The position numbers and the translations under genes were made by a program. A stretch of DNA of 64,000 nucleotides, taken from NCBI GenBank assembly GCA_003389385.1, contig QQVM01000005.1, positions 62,001 to 126,000 of the forward strand, written 5' to 3'. The stretch's first letter is position 1. Each line of letters begins with the position of its first letter. Under the pieces are notes generated by a model, which saw only the letters and a list, made by a program, of their open reading frames with translations, ran no database searches and was not told the DNA's origin. Shown here piece after piece: positions 1-8,821 of this stretch. Source of the DNA: Bacteroidota bacterium. Its GTDB lineage: Bacteria; Bacteroidota; Bacteroidia; AKYH767-A; 2013-40CM-41-45.

Positions 1-807
1 AATCATTCTGGCAAGCCAGTAAACAGCCGCATTGGGATCAGAACCCCGTATTGACTTTATGAAAGCGCTGATGATATCATAATGTTGTTCTCCCCCTTTG
101 TCGTATAGTGCCGATTTTTCCTGAGCAAGCTTTTGAACCACTTCATCACTGATGATTACATCTTCCTCTTCATTGTAAGAATTAACTGTCAGTTCGAGCA
201 GATTCAGCAATTTGCGTGCATCACCTCCTGAAAGCCTGAGCAATGCATTTGTTGCTTCCAGGTGAATTTTTCTCTTTTTTAAAGAGGGGGCATTTTCTAT
301 AGCGTAGCTGATTATTTTCAGCAGATCTTCCTTGCCTAGTTCTTTCAATACATATACCTGGCATCTTGAAAGCAGGGGAGAGATCACTTCAAAGGATGGA
401 TTCTCTGTAGTAGCTCCTATTAATGTGACATATCCTCTTTCAACAGCATGAAGTAGTGAATCCTGTTGGCTCTTGCTGAATCGGTGTATTTCATCAATAA
501 ATAATATTGCATTCCCTTCCACTTCTTTCAACTCTCCGGAATATCGAATCGCCCTATCAATAAGCTCCCTTACGTCTTTTACCCCGGAATGGACAGCACT
601 TAGCGTGTAAAACGGCCTTTTTAACCCTGATGCAATGATATTGGCCAGTGTAGTTTTACCTACTCCCGGCGGTCCCCAGAGAATCATGGAGGGAATACGT
701 CCTGACTCAATGGCTTTTCTTAAAACCGAATCTTTGCCAACAAGGTGATCCTGACCGAAATAATGATCCAGATCTTTTGGCCTTAAACATTCTGCAAGAG
801 GAATCAT
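1..807 (-). CDS. rarA: RarA/MgsA replication-associated recombination AAA+ ATPase (C-terminus outside window)
   Basis: Cut by the left edge; 269 codons are visible from the ATG at 807. The start is fixed because the next upstream in-frame codon set contains a TGA 12 codons before it. The product begins MIPLAECLRPKDLDHYFGQD, the usual opening of this family, followed by Walker A GPPGVGKTT, the Walker B box LFIDEIHRF and the sensor box GATTENPSF. RarA acts in the cytoplasm at stalled replication forks, as a clamp-loader-related ATPase. Its promoter region is shared with the divergent receptor gene that starts at 913. Identification is firm; only the C-terminal oligomerisation part is missing. 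Confidence 0.95.
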   Translation of the reverse strand, partial: MIPLAECLRPKDLDHYFGQDHLVGKDSVLRKAIESGRIPSMILWGPPGVGKTTLANIIASGLKRPFYTLSAVHSGVKDVRELIDRAIRYSGELKEVEGNAILFIDEIHRFSKSQQDSLLHAVERGYVTLIGATTENPSFEVISPLLSRCQVYVLKELGKEDLLKIISYAIENAPSLKKRKIHLEATNALLRLSGGDARKLLNLLELTVNSYNEEEDVIISDEVVQKLAQEKSALYDKGGEQHYDIISAFIKSIRGSDPNAAVYWLARMI

Positions 808-912
808 CTGTCCAAGATACTCATCAATGTTAACAATTCACCAACAGGGTTCAGGCTTTGTCTTTTGCACTGCAAAACAATTGCTTTACCTTTGCGAACT
901 ATTTTGAAATCA

Positions 913-3405
913 ATGAAGTGCGGTAAAATTGTTTTGTGGCTTTGTATGGGCCTTTCCTTTGTTCGAGTGCAGGCTCAGCAAGCGGGGCAGTTTAGGAACT
1001 TGCCAGATTCTGTTCGTCAGAATATGCCGAAAATCGGAAAGGTGAGCGGCCAGGTCATGGATGGCGCAACAGGTGAGCCCGTGGGATTCGCTTCTGTTGC
1101 AGTTTTATCAGTTCCTGATTCTTCTCTGGTTGGTGGAAACATGACAGATGAGAAGGGAAATTTCCAGATTTCAGAATTACCATATGGGAGGTACTGTCTG
1201 CAAATTTCCTTTGTAGGTTACAGCACCCGGTTCAGTGATCCTTTCGGTATCATGCCTCAAAATACCGAACATCACAGCGGTGTCATCAAATTGAATACCT
1301 CGGCTTCTCGTCTGAAGCAGATTGATGTAGTCGGGGAGAAATCGGAATTCAACAATTCACTCGACCGAAAAGTCTACAATGTGGACAAAAACATTGTGAA
1401 TACAGGCGGGACAGTCACTGAGGTCATGCAAAACATTCCATCTGTGACTGTGGATATAGACGGAAGAGTGAGTTTGAGAGGATCTGAAAACGTCAGTATA
1501 CTGATTGACGGAAAACCTTCCGGTATGCTGGGAAGCGACAGGAAGGCGGTACTTGACCAGATTCCGGCGAGTGCTGTGGATCAAATTGAAGTCATCACGA
1601 ATCCATCAGCCAAATATGAAGCGAGCGGAATGGCCGGCATCATCAACATCAAGACTAAGAAGGAAAAGATGAAGGGCCTGAACGGAAATGTTTCTGCAGG
1701 TGTTGGCTCGAACGATAAATACAATTTAAGCGGCGGTCTGAACAACCGTACAGCAAAGACTAATATTCATACAAATTTTTCATACAGAAACGATACAAGA
1801 AGTACTACCGGCACAGGAATTCAACAGCATTATTTTCCCGATCGTGAACCTTATTACTATACTTTCAATTCACAGGGAACACGAAAGTCAGAATTTGTAT
1901 CGGGTAAAGTTGGTGCCGATTTTTATCTTGATCAGAGAAATGTAATCGGGATCAGCGGCTCAGCAAACAGGAGAACAGAATATGATCCTGATCAGGTCGA
2001 GTATTCATTTTTTAACAACTCGGATGTGCTCATGCATTCTTACTATAATTTCAGCAATGGGGACGAGTCTAATGAAGGATATGACTTGAACCTGGATTAC
2101 AAGAGAAGCTGGCCATCCAGCAAGAGCGAATTTACATTCACGGGCAGCTTGTCAGAAAATCAACGCATAGATTTCAGCCGCAACTCCAATTCAAATCTGT
2201 ATAATGCACTGATACCATACCAGCTCAATGATAATGTCAATGATTTTGGTGCATTGACATTCCAGGCGGATTTGCTAAGACCTTTTGATGACAAAGGAAA
2301 ACTGGAATCAGGACTGAGATCATCACAAAGAGATATTGCTAATAATCAGATGGTGTTTTATTACAAAGAAAAGAGCGGAAACTATCTGGAAGATCCATTG
2401 AAAACAGATCGCTTTGTTTTCAAGGAGCATGTGATGGCAGCTTATGCAATGTATACAGGTAAACTTAAAAAGTTTGATTACAATGCAGGTCTGAGAGCCG
2501 AACTTACAGACAATGAAGGAGAGTCTGAAAGTGCGACAACTTCGTTCAGCAATGATTATCTCTCGTTCTTTCCGAGTGCTTTTCTCAGATACAATTTTGA
2601 AAAATCAAGAGAGCTTCAGATCAGCTATACGAAAAGAGTGAATCGCCCTGAATCAAGAACTTTAAATCCGTATGCGGATTATTCCGATTCACTTTTTATC
2701 AGGAGAGGAAATCCTGATCTGAAACCGGAATTTATTCATTCACTTGAGCTAGCCCACAACAGGACCATCGGACCGCTCAATTTAACTGCTTCTTTGTATT
2801 TCCGTCATACTGAAGATCTCATTTCAAGATTCAGGTCGATTGATACTGCCAGCGGAGTTGCTACTATGATGTTCCGCAATTTCAGCACATCTCAAAACCT
2901 GGGATTTGAAACTGTGTTGCGATACCAGCATGATAAATTCGGGAATGTGATGGCAACATTTAATGTGTACAGGAATGAAATAAACGGCAGTAATATTGAG
3001 CCTGACTTGCAAAGTGAATCGACTCAGTGGTTTACAAGGGTCAATGTCAACATCAGAGCCACTAAAAGTACAAATTTGCAAATTACAGGAAATTATATGG
3101 CTCCAAATAATACACCAGTCAGCCGTTTTCGCGGCATGAGTGGTGTTGATGCAGGAATACGACAAGATATTTGGAAGGGGAAAGGCTCGCTGAGTCTGAA
3201 TGTGACCGATATTTTCAATACCAGAAAATTCAGGATAAAAAATTTCGGAGATTTTTATGAGCTTAATTTAGTACGCACGAGAGAAAGCCGTGTGGCTACA
3301 TTAACTCTCGCGTACAGATTTGGAAAGCAGGATAACCAGAGTCAAAGAAGACGCAGCCAACGCAATCAGCAACAGGAGATGAATATGGAAATGATGGATT
3401 TCTGA
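913..3405 (+). CDS. TonB-dependent-receptor-like outer-membrane beta-barrel protein with CarboxypepD_reg domain
   Basis: An open frame extends back to a TTG at 865. The ATG at 913 is preferred because it gives a clean signal peptide (basic MKCGK, hydrophobic core, cleavage after VQAQ). After it come a carboxypeptidase-regulatory-like domain (about residues 40-130, with SGQVMDGATGEPVGFASV), a plug domain (about 140-250, ending in the family-typical IEVITNPSAKYEASGMAGIINI) and a long beta-barrel of the OMP_b-brl_3 type. The C-terminus is polar and Gln-rich (SQRRRSQRNQQQEMN) rather than ending in an aromatic residue. No SusD-like partner lies beside it, so it is probably not a glycan-uptake pair; the substrate is unknown. 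It converges on the response regulator at 3417 with an 11-base gap. Confidence 0.88.
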   Translation: MKCGKIVLWLCMGLSFVRVQAQQAGQFRNLPDSVRQNMPKIGKVSGQVMDGATGEPVGFASVAVLSVPDSSLVGGNMTDEKGNFQISELPYGRYCLQISFVGYSTRFSDPFGIMPQNTEHHSGVIKLNTSASRLKQIDVVGEKSEFNNSLDRKVYNVDKNIVNTGGTVTEVMQNIPSVTVDIDGRVSLRGSENVSILIDGKPSGMLGSDRKAVLDQIPASAVDQIEVITNPSAKYEASGMAGIINIKTKKEKMKGLNGNVSAGVGSNDKYNLSGGLNNRTAKTNIHTNFSYRNDTRSTTGTGIQQHYFPDREPYYYTFNSQGTRKSEFVSGKVGADFYLDQRNVIGISGSANRRTEYDPDQVEYSFFNNSDVLMHSYYNFSNGDESNEGYDLNLDYKRSWPSSKSEFTFTGSLSENQRIDFSRNSNSNLYNALIPYQLNDNVNDFGALTFQADLLRPFDDKGKLESGLRSSQRDIANNQMVFYYKEKSGNYLEDPLKTDRFVFKEHVMAAYAMYTGKLKKFDYNAGLRAELTDNEGESESATTSFSNDYLSFFPSAFLRYNFEKSRELQISYTKRVNRPESRTLNPYADYSDSLFIRRGNPDLKPEFIHSLELAHNRTIGPLNLTASLYFRHTEDLISRFRSIDTASGVATMMFRNFSTSQNLGFETVLRYQHDKFGNVMATFNVYRNEINGSNIEPDLQSESTQWFTRVNVNIRATKSTNLQITGNYMAPNNTPVSRFRGMSGVDAGIRQDIWKGKGSLSLNVTDIFNTRKFRIKNFGDFYELNLVRTRESRVATLTLAYRFGKQDNQSQRRRSQRNQQQEMNMEMMDF

Positions 3406-3416
3406 TAGCTTCGGAA

Positions 3417-3833
3417 TTATCCCTCAGCCGGACTAAGATCAATTTTCATCAGATTAATAATTTGCTCCTTGTTCAGTGGCTTATTGATAAATCTTTTTAC
3501 GAATGGACTTGCTTCGGCCTTTTTTATATCCTCCGGGTTTAGTGAAGTGGATAACATCATAACCGGACATCTTTCATGAACTATTGAAGGCAGTCCTTCA
3601 AACTTTGACAGAAACTCGAAACCGTCCATTTCCGGCATTCGGATATCAAGTAAGATGAGTTCCGGCAGGGAAGAGGGATCTTCAGAAAGTACTAATAGCT
3701 CTTTCAGAGCGTCTGTGGCAGACTCGATGCAAATAACTTTCTCAGCCATTCCGCATTTAATGATGTTTTTTTCGCCGATGTAACGATCCACTTGTGTATC
3801 GTCGATCAGCATCACTCGTGTGTATTTAGCCAT
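3417..3833 (-). CDS. Single-domain CheY-like response regulator
   Basis: At 138 residues this is only a receiver domain. The acidic pocket is D11/D12, the phospho-acceptor is D63 in LLDIRMPEMDG, the switch residue lies in MLSTS (about 95-97) and the conserved Lys is K118 in INKPL. There is no DNA-binding or enzymatic output domain. It is the last gene of a leftward operon, 21 bases behind the PAS histidine kinase, so it is very probably that kinase's phosphorylation target. The output must pass through protein-protein contact or a further phosphotransfer step encoded elsewhere. The wording resembles the Rcp1-type regulators that partner with soluble PAS kinases. Confidence 0.92.
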   Translation of the reverse strand: MAKYTRVMLIDDTQVDRYIGEKNIIKCGMAEKVICIESATDALKELLVLSEDPSSLPELILLDIRMPEMDGFEFLSKFEGLPSIVHERCPVMMLSTSLNPEDIKKAEASPFVKRFINKPLNKEQIINLMKIDLSPAEG

Positions 3834-3854
3834 AAAATAAATTTCTAGAAAGGT

Positions 3855-5543
3855 TTAATTGGAGTTTTGTGAATAAATATTTGGAATTTTAATTCTGAAT
3901 TCAGTTCCCTTCCCTGGTTCTGAATCTACAACAATGGATCCGTTCAATTTGTTAACTGCTTCCTTAACAATATATAAACCCAATCCATTGCCGCTGGAAA
4001 TATTGCTCACTCTGTAAAACATGTCAAAAATTTTGTCATGCAAGGCTTTGTCGATACCAATTCCGTTGTCTTTGACTACAATATCTGCCTCAGTATCACT
4101 GGTGTCTACATTGATGCTTATCATTGGATCCGGACAGTTTTGATTCTGGTACTTTATCGCATTCGAAATGAGGTTGTTCAGTAGGATTCTGATCCTTCCT
4201 TTGTCGGAAATGAAATTATTCGTTAAGTGCAATTTCGTAACAATGTTAACTTGTTTGTTCTGCCTGTTCATGAATTTCAGATTACCGCAGATCTCACTAA
4301 TCATTTCTCCGAAATCAATGGCATCGCCCCTCACCTCGGTTCTTGAATTTCTCGCATAATCAAGTATGTCCTGTATGAAAGAGTCAAGTTTTAAAACACT
4401 TGCATGAATCATGTCTATGTTTTCCTCAAGTTCATGATTGGCATTATCGTCTTTCACCATTTGGATCAGTCCAAGTATAGATGACAAAGGTGCCCTCAGA
4501 TCATGAGTCACACTGTATACAAACTTGTCCAGTTCTATGTTTGTTTTCTCTAAATCTGAATTCTTGGCTTTTAATAAATCCAAAGTATTGATTCGATCAG
4601 TGACATCACGGAAGTTTGTCACTATAGCTTCAATTCCCTTCACATGCATCAGGTTAGTGGAATCAGAATCAATCCACATCACTTCACCGTTTTCTCCGTA
4701 AATCCTTACCGTGCAATTGAATGTTTCACCTGGATTTTCCTTAAGCATCCTGAAAGTTTCACTCATTGTTTCCAGATCCTCTTCTAATATTATATTAAAA
4801 AAGTTATTGCTGATGAGCGAGTCATGAGGTTTCTGCAGGATTTTCTCAGAAGAACGGCTGGCAAAAAGACATTCACCATTTTCATTGAGCAGAATAATTC
4901 CCTCATTGCTGTTTTCGATGAGGGAACGAAATCTGTTTTCATTTTCCTTCACAGTATTTTCAGCTTCTTTTCTTCCGGTGATATCATTGCTTACTCCGTC
5001 GAAACGTATGATTTCACCGCTTGCATTTATATGCGATGTCATTTTTAATTCGAGCCACTTGATGCTCTTGTTGAGGTGTCTGATTCTTAAGCAGCAAATG
5101 TGAGACTTTCCGATAAGCACATTCGAAATCGCTTCATCATAAACAGGCAAATCTTCTTGCAAAATCAGGCTTCTCCACAAATGAGGGTTGGCTTCAAATT
5201 CTGCCTGGCTATATCCGAACATCTTTTCACATCCAGGTGAAATATGAATCAGCTTGTAATTTACAAGGTCGATGGAGTAAAAAACCTCTTCAATATTCAT
5301 GAAAAAGTTTTTTAACTCTTCGTGTGCTTTCTTTACTTCAAGAGTTTCTTGCTTCAACTTGTGATTAAGTTCCTTCATTTCCTGTGATGTAAGATCAATC
5401 GATCTCTCAAGCATTTCCCTGTCTTTGTTGAAATGCTCGTAGGAGCTGCTAATGTCATTGAGCAGCGACTGCATTTCAGGAGGCAAAGTTTCAGGACTTA
5501 TGCTTCTTTTTTGAAGTTGCCTTAATAGAAGCTTATTCAGCAT
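3855..5543 (-). CDS. Cytoplasmic PAS-domain sensor histidine kinase
   Basis: 562 residues with no signal peptide or membrane segment, so the kinase is soluble. In order: an N-terminal coiled coil (about 30-80, rich in E, K and L), PAS domain 1 with PAC (about 80-192), PAS domain 2 with PAC (about 202-318), a second short coiled coil, a HisKA dimerisation domain with H347 in VTHDLRAPLSS, and an ATPase domain with N461 in the N box, DNGIG at 492-496 and GNGLGL at 518-523. All catalytic boxes are intact. It lies 3 bases behind the FIST gene and 21 before the receiver gene, which suggests one mRNA and a sensor-kinase-receiver relay. The signal sensed by the PAS domains cannot be read from sequence. 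Confidence 0.93.
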   Translation of the reverse strand: MLNKLLLRQLQKRSISPETLPPEMQSLLNDISSSYEHFNKDREMLERSIDLTSQEMKELNHKLKQETLEVKKAHEELKNFFMNIEEVFYSIDLVNYKLIHISPGCEKMFGYSQAEFEANPHLWRSLILQEDLPVYDEAISNVLIGKSHICCLRIRHLNKSIKWLELKMTSHINASGEIIRFDGVSNDITGRKEAENTVKENENRFRSLIENSNEGIILLNENGECLFASRSSEKILQKPHDSLISNNFFNIILEEDLETMSETFRMLKENPGETFNCTVRIYGENGEVMWIDSDSTNLMHVKGIEAIVTNFRDVTDRINTLDLLKAKNSDLEKTNIELDKFVYSVTHDLRAPLSSILGLIQMVKDDNANHELEENIDMIHASVLKLDSFIQDILDYARNSRTEVRGDAIDFGEMISEICGNLKFMNRQNKQVNIVTKLHLTNNFISDKGRIRILLNNLISNAIKYQNQNCPDPMISINVDTSDTEADIVVKDNGIGIDKALHDKIFDMFYRVSNISSGNGLGLYIVKEAVNKLNGSIVVDSEPGKGTEFRIKIPNIYSQNSN

Positions 5544-5546
5544 AAA

Positions 5547-6680
5547 TTATTTTTCAGAAAAAGTTGTAATGGTCATTGTTTGATTGTGAAGCTCACATTT
5601 GGTGAACTTGGATGACGGAGAGATTTCACCGTAAGAGTAGAACCCGGTAATGGCTGTATTTTCTCCGTATACGGCGCGAACCACCTCTACTTCTTCTTCA
5701 ATTCTTTGATTCAGTACAAGTTTACGGCCCACACAACTGATAAGAATGGCCAGTTCCGGGTTGTTTTTGTTCAGACTGTTTTGTGCTGCATTGGAGGCTC
5801 CTTCGATCAGACGATCCATGTTCGCTTTCATTAGCTGCGCGTATGCACCTTCAGGCATATTGCCTGCAAAGGTCAGAGACTTGTCCTCTTCATTCACACT
5901 CAGTATCGTCCGTACAATCGGATCATCATTTTCTGATGTTCGAATGCAAAGAGGAAATAGCAATCCTGATCCTGGAAGTTCTTTTGAGTAATCGCCGAGA
6001 TACATCTTGTAAATTTCAAGTGCCGGTTTACCGTCTAGTTCGTAGAGTATGTTCCCTTTTGATCTGGTGATCATCCGTTCCGGACCAAATGAATCCCAGC
6101 CGCCTACGCTTCCATAAGTGACAGATAAGCTGTTGCCGTAAAATCCTATTGCGACAATATTTCCTTCTTTGGGTTTTTCATCAAGTCCGACCAGTGTCGA
6201 TTGAAATCTTGTACCGTCTCCGGCTAAGCCTCCGGTAAGAATGGTATCTTCTGGAAGTCCTTTCAATAAGCCTTCCACCAACTCACTTCCGTTGACTAGC
6301 TGTCCGTCGCTAAGGACAAGCACATTCTTCAATCCAATTGGGTCAAGAGAAATTGCCAGTTCATAGCCTGCGTTTTCACTGTTGTGCAGATCCTTTATGT
6401 TTACTACAGCAGATTTTATTTTTGTTTTCTCGAACCTGATTGCTGTAAGCGAAATGGTATCATCATTGACTTGTGTATCGATGATTTCTCCGGAAGTGGT
6501 ATTCAAAAGTATTTTTGCATTCGGAAAAAAATTTCTGATTTCATCATAGATCTCCGCTTTCTGAAGAAGAGCTGTGCTGCCGAAACCTATTACGAGCGAA
6601 TAGTTGCTCATTTCCGGATCGTCATTACGCAATGTTTTCCAGCCTTGTCCTGAAGTAAATTGTTTCTGGTGAATTTTCAT
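5547..6680 (-). CDS. FIST-domain (FIST_N + FIST_C) signal-transduction protein
   Basis: The ATG at 6680 is chosen over an upstream TTG at 6740; it gives MKIHQKQFTSGQGW, a normal soluble N-terminus. The protein is about 377 residues. The first two thirds match FIST_N (TTSGEIIDTQVNDDTISLTA; LVLSDGQLVNGSELVEGL; TGGLAGDGTRF) and the last third FIST_C, ending with GFYSYGEISP, a hallmark of the family. FIST domains are intracellular ligand-binding modules proposed to sense small molecules such as amino acids. Being the first gene of an operon with a PAS kinase and a receiver, it is probably the sensory input. It carries no signalling output domain of its own. Confidence 0.9.
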   Translation of the reverse strand: MKIHQKQFTSGQGWKTLRNDDPEMSNYSLVIGFGSTALLQKAEIYDEIRNFFPNAKILLNTTSGEIIDTQVNDDTISLTAIRFEKTKIKSAVVNIKDLHNSENAGYELAISLDPIGLKNVLVLSDGQLVNGSELVEGLLKGLPEDTILTGGLAGDGTRFQSTLVGLDEKPKEGNIVAIGFYGNSLSVTYGSVGGWDSFGPERMITRSKGNILYELDGKPALEIYKMYLGDYSKELPGSGLLFPLCIRTSENDDPIVRTILSVNEEDKSLTFAGNMPEGAYAQLMKANMDRLIEGASNAAQNSLNKNNPELAILISCVGRKLVLNQRIEEEVEVVRAVYGENTAITGFYSYGEISPSSKFTKCELHNQTMTITTFSEK

Positions 6681-6951
6681 TTTTATCGATTTTGATAATC
6701 TTACAAAAATCAGATGAGGATGTTTAATAAAAATCTTCAAATTTCTGGCACAATTCGATTTGATTGTTTAATCTGTAAAAAGTGCTATTTGCTGTATTAT
6801 TTCGTACCCAAATTGAAATGAACCAGAAGGGCGCTTGAAAATCAGGGAATTAAAGAAATAGATAGAGTAAATTATCTAATGAAGAAGGTTGAGGGATAAA
6901 CAAATCGATGAAAAATATTACAAATTAAAAATGCTAAATTTTAATCAGGAC

Positions 6952-8175
6952 TCACTCCAATTTAGGCAATTTCTCTTTTTCACTCCTTGCAATAACAACT
7001 GCACCACAGCAATCACTCCAGACATTCACACTTGTACGGAACATGTCAAGAATCCGGTCAACTGCAAGTATGAGACCTACTCCTTCAAGAGGAAGACCGA
7101 CAGCAGTGAGTACCACGCTCATCATCACAAGTCCTGCCATCGGTATTCCGGCAGCACCGATGGAAGCAAGCAATGAGGTGAAAACTACGATGACCTGCTG
7201 CGCAATGGTCAGTTCAATGCCGTATGCCTGTGCGATGAACATAGCTGCAACACATTCGTACAGTGCGGTTCCGTCCATGTTGATTGTAGAACCCATTGGC
7301 AACACAAAACTTGTAACCTTGTTGCTCACACCTGCATTGTGCTCCATTGCTTCCATGGATAATGGCAAGGTTGCAGAAGATGAAGCGGTGGAGAATGCCG
7401 TTAACAGGGGAGTGCTCATCGCATGGAAATGCCTGATTGGCCGAACCCTGGCGATGAATTTCAGTAATAATGGAAGCGTGATGAAAGCGTGTATGGCAAG
7501 TGCAGCAATCACAGTGATCATGTAAAGTCCGAGTCGCTGGAACAAATCAGTTATTGAGCCTTCCTGAACAGTTTTAGATACAACCACTGCAATGATTGCC
7601 ATCACTCCCCAGTGAGTGAATCCGATTACCCACTGAGTGACTTTCATCGTTAACTCAAAGCCGGCCTGAATTCCGTTTTGAATTACATTCTTGTATTTTT
7701 CATCCAGCTTTGTGGCAAACAAGCCGCTTAGTATCGAAATGAAAATGATGCTTATCATTTCCCCGTTCACCATAGCTCTCACTATGTTCTCGGGAATGAT
7801 GTTGATCAAAGTACTTCCAAAACTTTCTGTTGCGACTGCAAGTCCTTCAACAGTTTGGGAAAATTTCAGATCCGCACCTACGCCCGGCCTGATCATGTTC
7901 ACCAGAAAGAGTCCGGTGACAATTGCCAATAGTGAAGTGCTGATATAGTAAGTGATTGTTCGAATTCCCATCCTGCCAAGACCTTCCGGATTTCCGATAT
8001 TCATGATTCCGGATATAATGGAAGTGAGAAGCAGAGGCACAATGATCATTTTAAGCGCCTTCAGGAATAAGTCGCCCATCCAAGCAATGTAACTGACATG
8101 TTCAGGGAGGAAGAATCCAAACAGGAACCCTACAATCAGGCCAATAAAAATTTTCCAGTGTAATTCCAGCTTCAT
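6952..8175 (-). CDS. Dicarboxylate/amino acid:cation symporter (DAACS/SDF family)
   Basis: 407 residues, full length for the family, with about eight membrane helices and two re-entrant loops. Diagnostic segments are the serine-rich hairpin STASSSATLP, the ion-binding NMDGT, the second hairpin region SIGAAGIPMAGLVMM and the substrate site DRILDMFRTSVNVWSD, whose Asp, Arg, Thr and Asn line up with the glutamate/aspartate transporter binding site. It imports acidic amino acids or C4-dicarboxylates with Na+ or H+ across the inner membrane. The exact substrate cannot be assigned. It lies 49 bases behind the SRPBCC gene on the same strand and may be co-transcribed with it. Confidence 0.93.
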   Translation of the reverse strand: MKLELHWKIFIGLIVGFLFGFFLPEHVSYIAWMGDLFLKALKMIIVPLLLTSIISGIMNIGNPEGLGRMGIRTITYYISTSLLAIVTGLFLVNMIRPGVGADLKFSQTVEGLAVATESFGSTLINIIPENIVRAMVNGEMISIIFISILSGLFATKLDEKYKNVIQNGIQAGFELTMKVTQWVIGFTHWGVMAIIAVVVSKTVQEGSITDLFQRLGLYMITVIAALAIHAFITLPLLLKFIARVRPIRHFHAMSTPLLTAFSTASSSATLPLSMEAMEHNAGVSNKVTSFVLPMGSTINMDGTALYECVAAMFIAQAYGIELTIAQQVIVVFTSLLASIGAAGIPMAGLVMMSVVLTAVGLPLEGVGLILAVDRILDMFRTSVNVWSDCCGAVVIARSEKEKLPKLE

Positions 8176-8224
8176 ATTTGATCAGGAAAAATAATCCTTG
8201 TTAATAAACAGGAGCTAATGTTTT

Positions 8225-8743
8225 TCAGCTCCGTTCTGCGTAGTGCTTGAAATTATTCATGTATCCTTGGTCTATTTCACGGAACTGCTTCTTAAAGAAG
8301 GTGAACATTGCGTTGTAAAATAGATTAGAGCCCTTACAAGTGAATGTGCCTTTGATCAGCGTTCCGCTTTCAATCTCTGAAAATTCCACATAATTCTTTT
8401 TGACCATGGCACCCGCTTCAAAGACCAGTCCGACGTGGCTGTTCTCTCCGTAATCAGTAATTTCTTCATTCAGCTCTATTGTTTGTCCTTCGTTGTGAAT
8501 TACCATTTTTAATTTTGAACCGATCATTCCGGGTTTCAGATCAATTATCTGAACTGATTTCAATTCAGGAATCCATTCCTTCAAAGTTCCAGGGTCATTG
8601 TATTTCCAGAATGTTTCCTTCAATGGTTTGTTCACCACAACTTCTGCATTATATTTAATCTCAGGGTTCATCATTCCGATAATGACGACTGCAATCAGCA
8701 GTATCAGCAGAATCAGTCCAAGTACTTTGAAGAATTTCTTCAT
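8225..8743 (-). CDS. Membrane-anchored SRPBCC (START-like) domain protein
   Basis: An upstream TTG exists at 8797, but the ATG at 8743 gives MKKFFKVLGLILLILL, a typical basic start plus one membrane helix (about residues 5-25). The remainder has the SRPBCC ligand-binding pattern: KYNAEVVVNKPLKETFWKY...W..ELKSVQ, a Gly-rich turn, paired strands ending in GTLIKGTF, and a long C-terminal helix around FFKKQFREIDQG. This fold makes a hydrophobic pocket; no ligand can be assigned. It sits between an uncharacterised membrane protein and a symporter on the same strand. Confidence 0.75.
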   Translation of the reverse strand: MKKFFKVLGLILLILLIAVVIIGMMNPEIKYNAEVVVNKPLKETFWKYNDPGTLKEWIPELKSVQIIDLKPGMIGSKLKMVIHNEGQTIELNEEITDYGENSHVGLVFEAGAMVKKNYVEFSEIESGTLIKGTFTCKGSNLFYNAMFTFFKKQFREIDQGYMNNFKHYAERS

Positions 8744-8821
8744 AAGCTGCGGTGTTTCAGATTTTTGCCAAATATATAAAGAAGATGATATCTTCAAAAC
8801 CCGGCATTACTCACATGATGA

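Noticed and set aside
7043-7525. Long antisense frames opposite the symporter, and similar ones opposite the P-type ATPase, dnaN and other genes.
   Set aside because: They mirror the strong coding signal of real genes on the other strand and show no domain or start context.
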